A stretch of 64,000 nucleotides of DNA from Gordionus sp. m RMFG-2023 (lineage: Eukaryota > Nematomorpha > Gordioida > Chordodea > Parachordodidae), in the NCBI RefSeq assembly GCF_954871325.1, contig NC_088776.1, forward strand, positions 59,854,954 to 59,918,953, given 5' to 3'. This document shows positions 24,391-36,595 of this stretch, piece after piece; the stretch's first letter is position 1; every line of letters starts with the position of its first letter. The translations under genes were made by a program, and so were the position numbers. The notes beneath the pieces were generated by a model. That model was not told the origin of the DNA. It worked only from the letters and a program-made list of their open reading frames with translations, and ran no database searches.

Positions 24391-25135
24391 GCCATCTCTT
24401 CTTTTTTTTATATAGATTTTTCCCTTTTATGCACATTCTGAAGACCTGCCAAATCGATCTTTCTCGATTTAAGGCATTTGAGAGAAGAAAATGCTCTTGG
24501 CATCTTTACACTTCGAAGGTCCGTAACGAACTCCGAATATGTTTGTGTTTAGAGCTTTCAATGTTCTTGAATTGTTTAAGCATTACCAAGTTATCACTTA
24601 TTTATTCAATGAAACGTGGTATTCAAACAGTGAGATGATTTTTACCAACATAAAATGATCCGAAGGAATAATTTGAAATTTCCATATTTATAAAGAGTAT
24701 ATAAAATATGCGAAAGTCTGGAAAAGACTAGAAAGCAATAGGTAGAAAATGCCTTAGAATTAAAAAAAAATAGATTCTTATTTCAATACTCAAAAATTTT
24801 CAATATCCTTAATAATACTTATATTAATTCAAAAAATATAGGAAGATTGGTGAATGAATCATCTTAGAAAAATAAAATCTAAATCATTATTATAGGAAAT
24901 ATGTCACATTTACACATCTAAAAAGTCTGTTTAAAAAAATATATTTATTTATAAACTTTTAACACATTAATATATATATATCATGAAAACATGACGATGG
25001 GGATAATAAAGAAAAAAAAAATTATAAAGAATACAATTAGAATCTTAACCAAAAATATGATATAAACAAACGCCGAAAATCTTTCAAAATGGAAGGTTAG
25101 AAGTTCTGAAGCTACTACTCACCTCATTACTAGGA

Positions 25136-25914
25136 TCATTGTTTAGGACTATCAATAAAGATATGGTAATCAAAGTATTCCGTCATTGAAGTCAACTGAG
25201 CCTTTTCTTTTTCATACTGTACTCTTCTATAGATAAATTTTTTTTTTAATTATAAATAAATAAATATATAAGAACTTTTTAATTACTAATTATTTGAAAG
25301 TTGTATGTATGTGAAAAATTGTATAAAATTTTGCAATATTTTACAATTTTTATAACTTTAAGGCCACGCTTCGAGCTCAATTATATCCAAAGAGGTCTAA
25401 AATTAAAGGGAATATATTTTGCCAAAAATGCCCATTTTTTTTTACCTTTAGAGGCCAGCATCTCAGCATGCTGTTCGGAGTTGAAGGTTAAAATTTTATT
25501 TTTTTTCTAGTTAAAATATAATGCAAATCTAATAAAAAAAAAAACTTTTTTAGAAAAATCTGAGGAGATAGAGTTGAAACTCATGTTCATTTACCTTAGA
25601 ATTAAATTCCACCATATATATATACTCGAGAACTATAAGTATGATAATTAAATGTAATAGTTACTTAGCATCTTCTTCAGCCTGAATTTCAGCAGGTGTT
25701 TCTAATTATTTAAAAAAAAATAGTTATATATATCTCTATTAGTTAAGGGTTATGTTCTTTTACTTTGAGGTCATAGGCTAGCTAATGAGGTTTAATTGAG
25801 TCATCTCAACCCCCTCTTTCTCAAAATTAGTTGTTTTTTTTTAAATTTTTTATATATTTGGAGAAATGGAAATGGTCATAGGCATAAAATAACCCATCTC
25901 CATTAACTTTTATT
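25136..25914 (-). CDS. Small conserved gene, copy C (three short exons)
   Basis: Exons 25894-25914 (21 nt, after a TTTTTTTAG acceptor, donor GTTATT), 25665-25701 (37 nt, donor GTAACT) and 25136-25226 (91 nt, ending TGA). From the ATG at 25896 the product is METPAEIQAEEDAK, then RVQYEKEKAQLTSMTEYFDY, then HIFIDSPKQ, 43 residues. An in-frame ATG two codons earlier could also start it. Splice sites and phases equal those of copy B. Differences from B are few and mostly conservative (S/T, E/D, W/Y), but DT is replaced by HI near the end. Function unknown. It lies downstream of LRR gene 3 on the same strand. A 47-base block fully identical to copy B sits in intron 2 (25446-25493). Confidence 0.55.
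25446..25493. other. Ultraconserved 47-bp block in intron 2 of the small gene (also at 15634-15681)
   Basis: Identical in copies B and C while the flanks have diverged. It contains the palindrome CAGCATGCTG. On the plus strand it has an exon-like shape: CCTTTAG acceptor, 34 bases, GAAG|GTTAAA donor, one open frame (ASISACCSELK). On the minus strand it ends in AAAG|GT but lacks an acceptor. It could be an exon of another transcript, a regulatory element or an RNA structure. Confidence 0.5.
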
Positions 25915-26739
25915 CTAAAAAAAAAACTTTAAAAAACGGGAAAAAAACAAAAATTAAATATCATTTTAAGGCAAAATTTTTAAACATTTTTAAAAATTAA
26001 AATTAGATTTATTATTAATTAACAAATACATTTTAGGGTTGTGTCCTAAATATATTGAAAAAAAAACCTCAAAATTTATATATTTTCGCAAATTAATAAA
26101 ATTATTAAACGTGTCCGAAATCTTCTTTTATTTTTTTTATATAAAAAAAACAAGAAAAAAAACAAATAACCAAATAAACACAAAAAAACGAAAAAAACAA
26201 AAAAAACGATTTTTTTTGGTAAATGATGAAAAAGGATTAAGAAAATTTTATTTTTACATTAAAAATAGATTATATTATTTATTTTTTTTCAAAATTAATA
26301 AATTTATTTATTTATATTTATTATATTACAGTCTTAACAAAAATGAGCCAAATATATATTAAATGAATTGTGATAAAGTTAGCTCTCCGTAACTTTTAGC
26401 ATTCTGAAAAATTTGGTTCATAAAATTAAATCGCAATATCTGAACCAAGTGAATTCCTATTCCTCAGATAGAACATACAATTCGATGCAGATTTATGTTG
26501 TTCCCTTTTGGGAACTCAATTATGTTTTTCTTAGATTATTTTTTTTTTATAAAAAATTTTTATAGTTATTATTTTAATAATTTATAGAATAAAAAAATAT
26601 ATATTGCAACAAATTATTGATAGATTATAATTTTAAGATGATTGTAATAATGAGAAAAATCTAAAGATCTCTTCCCCAGCATTGCTATGACCCTCCCCCT
26701 CCCACCTAGTTTCCTCAAACATTGTAGTACGACCCTATT

Positions 26740-26875
26740 AAGATTTTTAGCCTAAATAATACTATATAAGCCTGGAATTTTGCTCGAAGATGGCAAAAGA
26801 GTTTGAGCCTCTGTTTGCTAAATCTCGAAGCTTAATTAAAACTAATTTGGCTAAGATCGCCAATTTACCATGTAG
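26740..26875. mobile_element. Fold-back MITE relic
   Basis: CCCTATTAAGATTTTTAGCC and AATAATACTATATAAGCC on the left pair loosely with GGCTAAGATCGCCAATTTAC on the right. It has the layout of the variant family F copies at 45.8 and 51.9 kb. Confidence 0.5.
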
Positions 26876-27289
26876 CAATTGATTTCCGAAGAGTGGGTCC
26901 TGATATGAGTAGAACACTTTTATATGTTTCATTATTAAACTTTTTGTTTAGTTATAACCTATTAGGTTTAAGTTGTAAGAGGCATATTCCCATCAAATAA
27001 ATTTAAGCTAACTTAGAAAGTAATAGAAAAAATATATTAGAATTATTAAAAAAAAAACTTATGTCGATTTTTGAGCACTATGAATCTGATTGGTAAAAAA
27101 AAAAGAACGTTTTCTTCGTAGAAAATGGTAAAATTTAAAATAATTATCTAAAAAATATCGTAATAAAGGGTATTCTTTTATTCTTACTTACTCACCTGGT
27201 CGTAAAATAGGCACTTTATTTTTTTTAAATAAAAACGGTGATATCAACTTTAAAATAATATATACAATATAATAAAATAAAATAAGCCT

Positions 27290-27777
27290 CTCTCTTTTCT
27301 TCTCTTCTCTTCTCTTTTCTTCTCTTCTCTTCTCTTCTCTTCTCTTCTCTTCTCTTCTCTTCTCTTCTCTTCTCTTCTCTTCTCTTCTCTTCTCTCTCTT
27401 CTCTCTTCTTCTTCTTCTCTTCTCTTCTCTTCTCTTCTCTTCTCTTCTTCTCTCTTCTCTTCTCTTCTCTTCTCTTCTCTTCTTCTTCTCTTCTCTTCTC
27501 TTCTCTCTCTTCTCTTCTCTTCTCTTCTCTTCTCTCTCTTCTCTCTCTCTTCTCTTCTCTTCTCTTCTTCTCTCTTCTCTTCTCTTCTCTTCTTCTTCTT
27601 CTCTCTCTTCTCTTCTCTTCTCTTCTCTTCTCTTCTCTTCTCTTCTCTCTCTTCTTCTTCTTCTCTTCTTCTCTTCTCTTCTCTTCTCTTCTCTTCTCTT
27701 CTCTTCTCTTCTCTTCTTCTCTTCTCTTCTCTTCTCTTCTCTTCTTCTCTTCTCTTCTCTTCTCTTCTCTTCTCTTA
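27290..27777. repeat. (TCTCT/TTCTC)n microsatellite, about 490 bp, next to the stop of LRR gene 3
   Basis: Imperfect CTTCT/CTTCTCT array ending in the same AGTGGCCTTTAAATA(C/T)TAAT junction as at LRR gene 2, 35 bases before the stop codon. The shared junction shows that the array predates the duplication of units 2 and 3, then changed length in each. Confidence 0.97.
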
Positions 27778-27812
27778 GTGGCCTTTAAATACTAATGGTA
27801 TATATATATATA

Positions 27813-30083
27813 TTATTTACTCATTGGTTTATCGCTTTTAATTTTTCGATTTGCAAAAAAATTTGAACATTTCAAGATTATGCCTGCAAAAAAATTTGAG
27901 ATAACGCCTCCAAAAAAATACCCGATTATGAGAATTGTTAATCCCATCAATACAAGAGAACAAATTATGATAGCTATTTTTCCATCTGAATTTGATTTGC
28001 GATCCCATACATTTAAAAATTCGTTTGACACTATCCTGGCCTTTATTGTCGTTGTATCCACGAGGATAGATGTATCAATGGGTGATTCATAAAGTGTCTC
28101 CTTCGTGGATTTATTCGGGTTGAACTTGGCAACGTTAACGTCTGAAGATAATGATTCGCACCGCGTTCTAAAATAATTGTATGCGAAAGATTTATCTAAA
28201 GCGTAAACGGGAATTAGGATTATATTAAACTGTTCCAGGCCTATGGTAATGTCCCCATATCTTTCCTTCAACTTGGGGTAAGCATGTCGAATTTCTACGT
28301 TACCATAATCTGGCAGGGGTTCTAGGAGCCGAAATTTGCACTGGTAGTCAACTCCGATTATTTCTCTGATGCGATTAGTCGTAGAGGTTATATTATCCCC
28401 TAAAGATTTCTGCTTATTTTCCACGTATGAGTATAAATAATTAAAATAATGATAGGTTTGACAGTTACAAATCACTTCAAGGCTCATATAAATACGTTGA
28501 ATATTAGGAAGACTCTGTAGGAGAGCACCAGTTGGCTGTTTTATATAATTTCTTGTCAGGGACAAATATCTTAAACTTTGGGGAAAGGACATATTTTCCA
28601 AAGTGGTTATTCCCATGGAATTCAAGCTTAAAGATTCCAAATTGGGGAGAAATGAGTTTGAAAACATTGTAGACATATTTGGCAAACGGATTCCGTGAAA
28701 GAAGATTTCTCTTAAATTACTGCAATATTTAAAGACCAGAGGCGACGCGTCATGAATATACGTGTATAAAATTTTGAGATATACTAATTTTGAGCATAAA
28801 TTAAGGCTTAAAAATTTGTTGGATAAAAGGGTGATATCCCCCTGGAAAAAGCTTAAATTTTTGATATGTAAATCGGATAAAATGTATGAGTCATTTTCTA
28901 AGAAATACGTTTGAGATATATCCATGACTATGTTTTGAGGTTTTGTCCTCAGAAAACGCGTCAAATTTGCAAATATCCCCGGTTCTATCACTAAATTCTG
29001 GCAGGATACGATATAATTGGGTGTATTGCTGCATTCGCACATTCTATTTGTTGGACAGGCCTTTGTGGATGATTGGCAAATTATGTTTGCCTGCTTTTTT
29101 TCGATTTCTAACAGATCGTACGCCATCATCGGCGTGTAACATTCAGTTGGAGTGTACACAAAATTGTTTGAAGGGTCATGCGAGGTTAATATTTTCTTAG
29201 ACACCCATACATTAAACGCTATGATAAACTCCATCGCGACGCAATCGCAATATAACGGATTATCCTTGATCGAAAAATCGATCAGCTGATTATTCTTTAT
29301 AAAATTTGTTATAATTGCCGGCACTTGCGTGAACGCGTTATCCTTTAGTTGAAGATATTTAAGAGAATTTGGAAGGGTACTGTTATCCGAGAAAACGTTA
29401 TTTAATAAGAGAGCGCCGGATATGGATAATGTGTTAAGAACGTGGAGGTGCTCAGAATTCATGTAGATTTCTTTATATGGTGTCTGGTCTAAAATAAGTT
29501 GTTCTAAGAGAGTACTATTCACGAATATCTCCGAGGAAAATTTATTTCCAAAATTTCCTATAAAGGAAAATCTTTTTAGATGCCTATTGTAACAAAAAAA
29601 ATTTAAAGGTAGCACACTTATATTATTGTAATCCAACTTTAAGGAAATCAAATTTGGTAAAAGGGCGAGCATATTGTCGCATACCGATGAGATAGAGTTG
29701 AAAGATAGTGTCAAATTAACGTTAGAATTTACGAGCGATATTTTTTTAGAGGAACTGAACTTGAATGGACAAACAGTTTTACCCACAAACAATATCGGCG
29801 ACCATTGAATGAGCAACGAAATAAAATAAGCGCTCGAGTTCAATACGTAATCGAGTTTGGAGGTGATATCGAATAACGGATCTAATTTATTTAGGTCTTT
29901 ACATTCGATATATAACCTGAAAGTTTTGTTGAGTTCCCTGGTATCATTTAGTTTACATTCCGAATTTACTAAAAATATATATATAATTATAATTCAATTT
30001 ATGTATGAAGGGATAATAATGAACTAACCTCCCATGCCATGGTATAACAATATAAAAATTGTTACAATTATGTATAACGACAT
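27813..30083 (-). CDS. LRR type I membrane protein, paralogue 3
   Basis: Exons 30029-30083 and 27813-29968 around a 60-nt intron (donor GTTAGT, acceptor TTTTAG) give 736 residues. The signal peptide is MSLYIIVTIFILLYHGMG. The organisation equals paralogue 2: LRR block 1 with LPNLISLKLDYNNISVLP, cap NPLYCDCVAMEF, cysteine cluster CPTNRMCECS, LRR block 2 with FLPNLESLSLNSMGITTLE, cap CNCQTYHYFNYL, membrane helix IAIIICSLVLMGLTILIIGY, tail IKSDKPMSK. The frame is fully open. Differences from paralogue 2 seem concentrated in predicted LRR faces and in the region between the two LRR blocks, while the C-terminal 170 residues are nearly identical. That pattern would fit diversification of ligand-binding surfaces or partial gene conversion. 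The ligand is unknown. Confidence 0.88.
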
Positions 30084-30320
30084 AGTCGGAAGAACGCATT
30101 TGAGATTTTTCTGGGATATTTCACATTGCCTTTTGTATTATATGAAGAGATAAAAAATAAAAAATATGATCATCAATCAATAATCAAAAGCATTAATTAC
30201 TTACTTTACGCAACAAACCAAATTTGATTTAAAATAATTAAAGGCAATTTAAGATAAAATTGATTTATCTTGAATAAATAATTAACACCGAATTTATAGT
30301 ACTTAAGAAGTGGTAATACA
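30084..30320 (-). promoter_or_regulatory. Shared 5' flank of LRR gene 3
   Basis: Carries GACATAGTCGG over the start, CTGGGATATTT, GAAGAGATAA, ATCAATCAATAATC, TTACTTACTTTACGCAACAA and a GAATTTATAGTACTT block, colinear with the other three copies. Probable promoter and 5' UTR. Confidence 0.45.
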
Positions 30321-30589
30321 TAGGGGGTTCTGCGATGGGGGGGGGGGGGGGATTAATCCAAGTATTACCAAAAAAAATTAAACATTGAATTGACTAGTTA
30401 ATGTTATTTTTGTCTGGTGAGTTTAATACATTTTTCGGGCGAAATGAAAAAATCGAGCTTATATTTGCTAAGAACTATAAATTTTTTTAAAAAAAATTTA
30501 TTTCACAATATTGCATATCGTATAAGTTTAACTAAAATCATATTAAAATAAAGTGCTAAAACTAACCAATCAAATGATTTGAAAATTAT

Positions 30590-30960
30590 AAAACCCGTCT
30601 AAACAGACCTATAACCCCCCCCCCCCATATATGATATAATATATAAAAATTTTATCAGTAGTCAGGGGAGAAGTCTTTGGATTAGATCCGTTGATCATCG
30701 TGTCAATATTCATAATCGAAAGTCAAATCAAAAAAAAGTTGGACTCCTAAAGCTCGCAGTTGGGAGGGATTGGGATAGGTAAAACACTTGAATAAATATG
30801 AGGACAATTTAACACAATATTTGAAGTTTAAAAACTTAATTGTCAGAGTCATATTTAAGAAAACTGCTGCCCTGTCAATAAAACTTTAAAAAGTCAAGTA
30901 TGTTCATTATATATTCGATTCCGAACCAGTAATCTAAGATTTTATCATTTTTGAAAACTG
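30590..30960. repeat. Distal flank of the LRR duplication unit
   Basis: Matches 21250-21490 in order: a poly-C run, CCATATATGATATAAT, CATAATCGAAAGT-AATC, then TCATATTTAAGAA, TGTCAATAAAACTTT and TTCATTA-ATATTCGATTC. The match ends where the RTE LINE starts in the other unit, which dates the LINE insertion after the duplication. From 30960 to 31820 I see no gene. Confidence 0.65.
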
Positions 30961-31822
30961 GTCAATTCGTTTTGGGGTGTTAATAAAAGATTCTCCGATA
31001 TGCAAGGTGAACTGTTTTAGACCTTCCTAACGTCATACTGTCACATGCTGTCATGTCATCAACACTTAGAAAAATTTTTCAAAAAAATAATTAAATTCAG
31101 GTTTAGTTGTTATAATTGCTAAGTAAATATATGAGATTTAGGTTATTATGAAGACCGATTTATGTGACGAACCAAAAATATCTAACTCATAGGAGAAGTA
31201 TGAGAGGTCTAACCCACTGGTAAGGCTAAATAAAATGAGGCTGGCTGGGCAATTTGAATAAACTATTTTTTCAGGTCGGAACTTGTAAAAGTCGAATCAA
31301 AATAGATTTTTTAAAAAAATACTTCAAAATTACATGACCGGGCTATATTTATTAAAAGCTAGGCCTATAATCCGTTTTAAATTTTTTCGAATTTGCTCAG
31401 GTCTAACCTATATTTTGCATTACAAGCTACTGGCTTTAATCAGTTTTAGTGGCGGGATTGACAAAAATATTATCTAGAACAAGTATTCATCTACAATAAA
31501 GTGGGTAAGAAGAAATATGCATTTATTTCAACAATTTCAGCAAAATTCAATTTTATATTTTAAAGTCTAAACCAAGAATGGAGCCCAAGCAGCTATAAAG
31601 CATGACAAAATGTTGAATCTGAGTTAGCAAGTTCTGTGACGGTAGGATTAAAATTTGTTAAAAAACGGGCAGGCAAGGCTAAAATATATAAACAATGAGA
31701 TGAATTTGAAATATTTTGCTGGAGAAACTGACCGAACAGTACACAGTATGCATAAGCAGCACATGATAAATTTATTCAAGCCTCTAAAAAACTTGTGAGA
31801 AATTTTTCTCTCAAAATAATAT

Positions 31823-34031
31823 TGTTGATTGATTATATATTTAAATAAATTTAAATTTGAATAGTTAATTTTAGTTTTATTTGAATATTGTTTATTTTTA
31901 AAATATATTTAAGTTGATTGTTTAATATGTTCAAATTAACTTTTTTTTTTATATATATATGTTTTTAGATATAAAGAAATATTATATGATAATAAATAAT
32001 TTTTGATTTTAAAAAGAATTAATTTAAATAGTTTCTTAAAGTCAAACACTTTCTTTTATGGTGCCCTGGTTACGGTGGTACGTTTTTCGTTTTAAATTAA
32101 AGTTAAATGATATAAGTTTAAAAAAAAAATAAAAAAATATCCTTACCTTGAATTCTTTAGTAAAAATATAAAGTAAACGAATTACTTATCAAATTCGTCG
32201 TTCGATATTGGAGATGATATAAGGACAAATAAAATTTTTTGACTATTCTTTTTGATAGTCAAAATTTTATCCAAATTTACAAAATTATAAAAGAATCAAA
32301 TATTATTCACTACCTTACCTATTATGATTATCTTATCTATTGTGACGATTGCTTAATCCTTTGAGATGACTCTATTTATATGACTACCTATTGTGACGAT
32401 TGCTTAATCCATTGAGATGACTCTATTTATATGACTACCTATTGTGATGACTATCTAACCTATGGAGACTGCTTAACCTATGGAGACTGCTTAACCTATG
32501 GAGATGACTACCTATTATGACTACCTTATCTATTGTGACTACCTAATCTACTGAGATGACTATCTAACCTATGGAGACTGCGTAACCTATGGAGACTGCT
32601 TAACCTATGGAGATGACTACCTATTATGACTACCTTATCTATTGTGACTACCTAATCTACTGAGATGACTATCTAACCTATGGAGACTGCGTAACCTATG
32701 GAGATGACTAAGAAGAAAAGTTATTAAAAATTAAAATTTTATGCCAGGATAAAGGCATGTTATAAATTTTTAAAATCACTAAAATGTAAAATCATAATGG
32801 ATATATTTGAACACACTAAAAGCCTTTAAAAAATTATTTACTTAAATTCTTAGTGAAATATTATTTTTTGATTTCTTGAATGATGACCAATTGTTGTAAA
32901 TTAACTAATCCTAAAAATGAATTCTTAGCTATAATTAAATATAAACGATTATAAATCCTAAACAAGAAGATAAAACTTTAATTTTAAATATATTAAAGTG
33001 TAATTAAAACATATGAATTAAAAGGGATTGATTTAAATAACCCTTATAAGTAATACTTAATATGATAAAAATGTTTTTGAAATAAAGCTTTTGAAGACAA
33101 AAGGTTATGTAAAAATTAAACATCATTATTTTAGAAAAATATTGTGTGAAATTTTAAATTTTTTTTAAGAGAGGGAAATGTGCATAATATTTGCATATTT
33201 TAACCTCGGAGATTGAAAATAAATTAAAATAAATATTAAAACGCTACTAATTAAATATTGAAACGCTAAAAAATGTAAAACGCAAAAAATGTAAAACGCT
33301 AAAAGTATAAAACGCTATGATTAACTTAACACCTAAAAAAATAATAGAATAATCATTATGATTTATCATTCCTTATTCTGGATTTTATTCGTTATTCCAT
33401 AAATTATCATTCCTTATTACATATTTTATTGTTCCGAAATTCAAAATTTTATTCGTGCATATTATTCATATATTTGATTTGATCAACTATTCCAAATTAC
33501 ATATTCCGATTTATTCCAAATTCCAATATTCAACTGGATTAATGATAATAACAATTTTGAGAAATGTGAACAACATACGATATGGATATCAAGCCTACAA
33601 AAAACGTACAAACTTACGCAACTCTAATAAACGATTTTATCAAACCTACGTGATAGAATCAAGCCTACGAAAACATTTGAGACTTATGCGTTAACCAAGA
33701 AGAAACCTAGTACAATCGAAACAGGAAAAACTTCTAGGACAACAAGCTCTCGATGACTGCTGAGAAGAAGCTTCGTTATTTGTAGAAGAGGGGGAATGTT
33801 GATTGATTATATATTTAAATAAATTTAAATTTGAATAGTTAATTTTAGTTTTATTTGAATATTGTTTATTTTTAAAATATATTTAAGTTGATTGTTTAAT
33901 ATGTTCAAATTAACTTTTTTATATATATATATATGTTTTTAGATTAAAGAAATAATATATGATAATAAATAATTTTTGATTTTAAAAAGAATTAATTTAA
34001 ATAGTTTCTTAAAGTCAAACACTTTCTTTTA
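31823..34031 (+). mobile_element. Non-autonomous LTR retroelement with 5-bp target duplication
   Basis: Two nearly identical direct LTRs (31823-32058 and 33797-34031) start TGTTGATTG and end CTTTCTTTTA. The element is flanked by AATAT on both sides (31818-31822 and 34032-34036). Right after the left LTR, TGGTGCCCTGGTTACGG looks like a primer binding site. Right before the right LTR, AGAAGAGGGGGAA (33784-33796) is a polypurine tract, so the element is on the plus strand. The 1.74-kb interior has no gag or pol and is filled with a minisatellite and AT-rich DNA. It must rely on proteins from another element. High LTR identity suggests recent insertion. Confidence 0.9.
32300..32710. repeat. Internal minisatellite of the LTR element
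   Basis: Built from short pieces such as ACCTATGGAGACTGC, GATGACTACCTATTATG and ACCTAATCTACTGAGATG, arranged in a higher-order unit of about 110 bases (two near-perfect copies between 32500 and 32705). No long ORF. Confidence 0.85.
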
Positions 34032-34039
34032 AATATAAA

Positions 34040-35160
34040 AATATATTTATAATATAACGTAGATTACTAGTTTCAAAAATATTAATAAAGTTTGTACCCC
34101 TTTTTCTTTCATTCTAAGATGATTTCCAGACGAGAACAACAAAAGGTTCCATGTGCATGTTTCAAGCAATTTTTCGCCTCTTTCATGTACTAATAAATGA
34201 GGCTCGAGGCCCAGCAACTACAAAGTTTTCTTTTTTTTTATATACTTAAAAAAAAAAATTGATTCGACAAATTATTATCCTTTGTTTGAAAATAAAATTT
34301 ATAGAAATATGCATTGGAAAAACATTCTGTTGGGAAAGAGTCTATGAAATTAAGATTATATTATATAATATTTGTTTTCCCTCCATTTTTATTTCCTAGG
34401 GTTGCCATGAACAACTCCAAGTTAGTGAAGGTTACGGTCCGGTCTGGCCACGGTCTTAAAAAAACGGACCAGATCGGTTTGTTGACCTTCACTACTCCAA
34501 ATTATAAAAGTATTCAATTTATTAGTGATGCAAATGTTTTAATAATGTTTCTACCATGCCATTCATTTGGGTTTACTTTATTTGTTATTTCTTCAAAACA
34601 TAGCTTTTATGTGTACGTGTATAGTTAGTATGTACTAGAAACTAAAATCTGTTGCATTAGCTCTAAAAAGGACAATTGGCTGCTTGACTTATGAAGCACA
34701 TGCAAATATCAAGACATCCACTTATAAAATAGAGAGCATTTGTAAGATGATCAAAAATAATGGAATTTTTGAAGGCTTTCAGGTTTTATATTTAATATAG
34801 CTTTTGGTAATAATGATATAAATATTTAATATTTGGGTAAGATTATAACAATATTAGTAATATTCATGACAATATAATATTGAAGATGTGTAAGAGGATG
34901 AAATAAGTAGATTAAGATAATTGATGTTCATAGCACCTAGAAAGAAAGTTCTAAATTATTTTATATTTAATTTTTTAACATAAATGAATAAAACTTCTAA
35001 TCAAATATAGGATCTTCAATTATCTTATATTGCCTGGTCATAATCTATGTTCCTGTCACAATTTAAATTTCGTTGCCAGTGAATGCTGAAGGAGCTTTAT
35101 CGAATAAGAATTTTAAAAAGGTGTCAATCCACATTTTCTAAATGCCAAATTCTGTGGAAT
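34040..35160. other. Intergenic AT-rich DNA, nothing identified
   Basis: A 104-codon plus-strand ORF at 34314-34628 has no recognisable domain, low-complexity flanks and no splice or promoter context, so I do not call it. A GGTCCGGTCTGG...CGGACCAGATCGG imperfect palindrome near 34435-34480 may be a MITE end. Confidence 0.5.
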
Positions 35161-35163
35161 AAA

Positions 35164-35498
35164 CCAATGACATATATAATAACTAGACTGACGATTCATT
35201 CATTAAAAGTGTACATCAATGCAAATCAGCTGGAGACGCCATCTTGGTTACAGTAATCATTATTAAAATTTTAAACGAGCCTAATTTATTCCTATATCTG
35301 ATGGAAACTTTATTGAAGAATTAACGGATTATCGAGATAATAAGGAAGCAAGTTATCAATTTATTAGTAGCTTTTTACATGAGAATAATTACTATATGTG
35401 TTACCAAAATGGCGGGTCCAGCTGATTTGCTTTTAACGACGCTTAAAAATGCATTTTAATGAATGAATCGTCAGTCTAGGTATTATATATGTCATTGG
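35164..35498. mobile_element. MITE family G, copy 1
   Basis: Terminal inverted repeat CCAATGACATATATAAT / ATTATATATGTCATTGG, then inner inverted AGACTGACGATTCATTCATT. The interior is about 90% identical to copy 2 at 47573-47912, including TGCAAATCAGCTGGAGACGC and AATGGCGGGTCCAGCTGATT. No coding capacity. Confidence 0.85.
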
Positions 35499-35499
35499 A

Positions 35500-36590
35500 A
35501 TAAACAGACTGAATCATTTAAGGTGTCAGATGTCTTCAAAAAATTAATTAGGCCGTTACTTATAAACACCCAACACGGAATAATGTTTAAAATGCTATGA
35601 AACTATTAGCATTGTTTCTGGATGAGAAAATATTAGTAATGAATTATATATCTGATCAAGTAGTGTTCGTGTGACAGATAATTACAAATTAGTATTAGAC
35701 TATATTTTAACATATCTTAATTTCACTTTAAGATAAAATTACATATTCTATTATATTTCGTGAAGTTTATATTACAATAATTTATATATAAAATTAGCTT
35801 TATATATTACTTTAGAATGTTAAGTTGAATTAAGAAAGTGATCAAATAATAGAAACGAAAAAAAGTAAAAAAATTTTTATTTAATCTATATTCGAATATT
35901 GTGCAATGAACATTTTGAATTGTAATCATATTAGAAATATGTTTAATAACATCATTCCCTATAAAACATAATTGAGCCATATCTAGTATCTTATCTGTAT
36001 ACAATTTAATATACGTTCAAGATTCTCTTGTCAAATTGTGGCCTAGAGAAAGGAATGGCAAAAAGTAGAAATCCAGTGAATAAATTGATAAGGAGCAGAC
36101 TCTCGTTAGAAAATATATTGAATGATTTTCTAATTAATAAATATCTTTTTATTATATTTAATCACTTTAATTTTTTAGGTTATGCAATATTTTGCTGCTT
36201 CCCTCACTTAAAATCTTAGGTAATGAATAATACGAGCATGGGAAATTATGCCCCATCCCCACTGTATCTTATTTACCAAGCTAAAAGGACTTGATAATCT
36301 AAATTTTGCTAACCCTTGGTAGAATATCTATGCCAAAAGGCAATATATAAAATATGGCACCCGTACTTTATTATATATACCTATTTTCACGATTTCTCGT
36401 TATATTATAGACAAAATAAAATATGTCGGATAAAAAATAATATCACAGCCATTCATAATTTTTCAAATGAAGAAAAAAATAATTTGTTTATAAAATTTAA
36501 TTAAAAAATTTGAGTCTTTTACACAATAATACCTAATTTTAAAAATAATTCGTAAATGTAATCATACATTATTATGTTATCATAAATTTA
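35500..36590. other. Intergenic AT-rich DNA 3' of the nucleolin-like gene
   Basis: Only short ORFs without domains (35807-36004, 36028-36219, 36316-36504). This region probably includes the 3' UTR of the minus-strand gene ending at 36596. An AATAAA-type signal is not unique in such AT-rich DNA. Confidence 0.45.
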
Positions 36591-36595
36591 ATTAT

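Noticed and set aside
34314-34628. 104-codon ORF
   Set aside because: No domain, low complexity, isolated in AT-rich DNA; length within chance expectation for the region.
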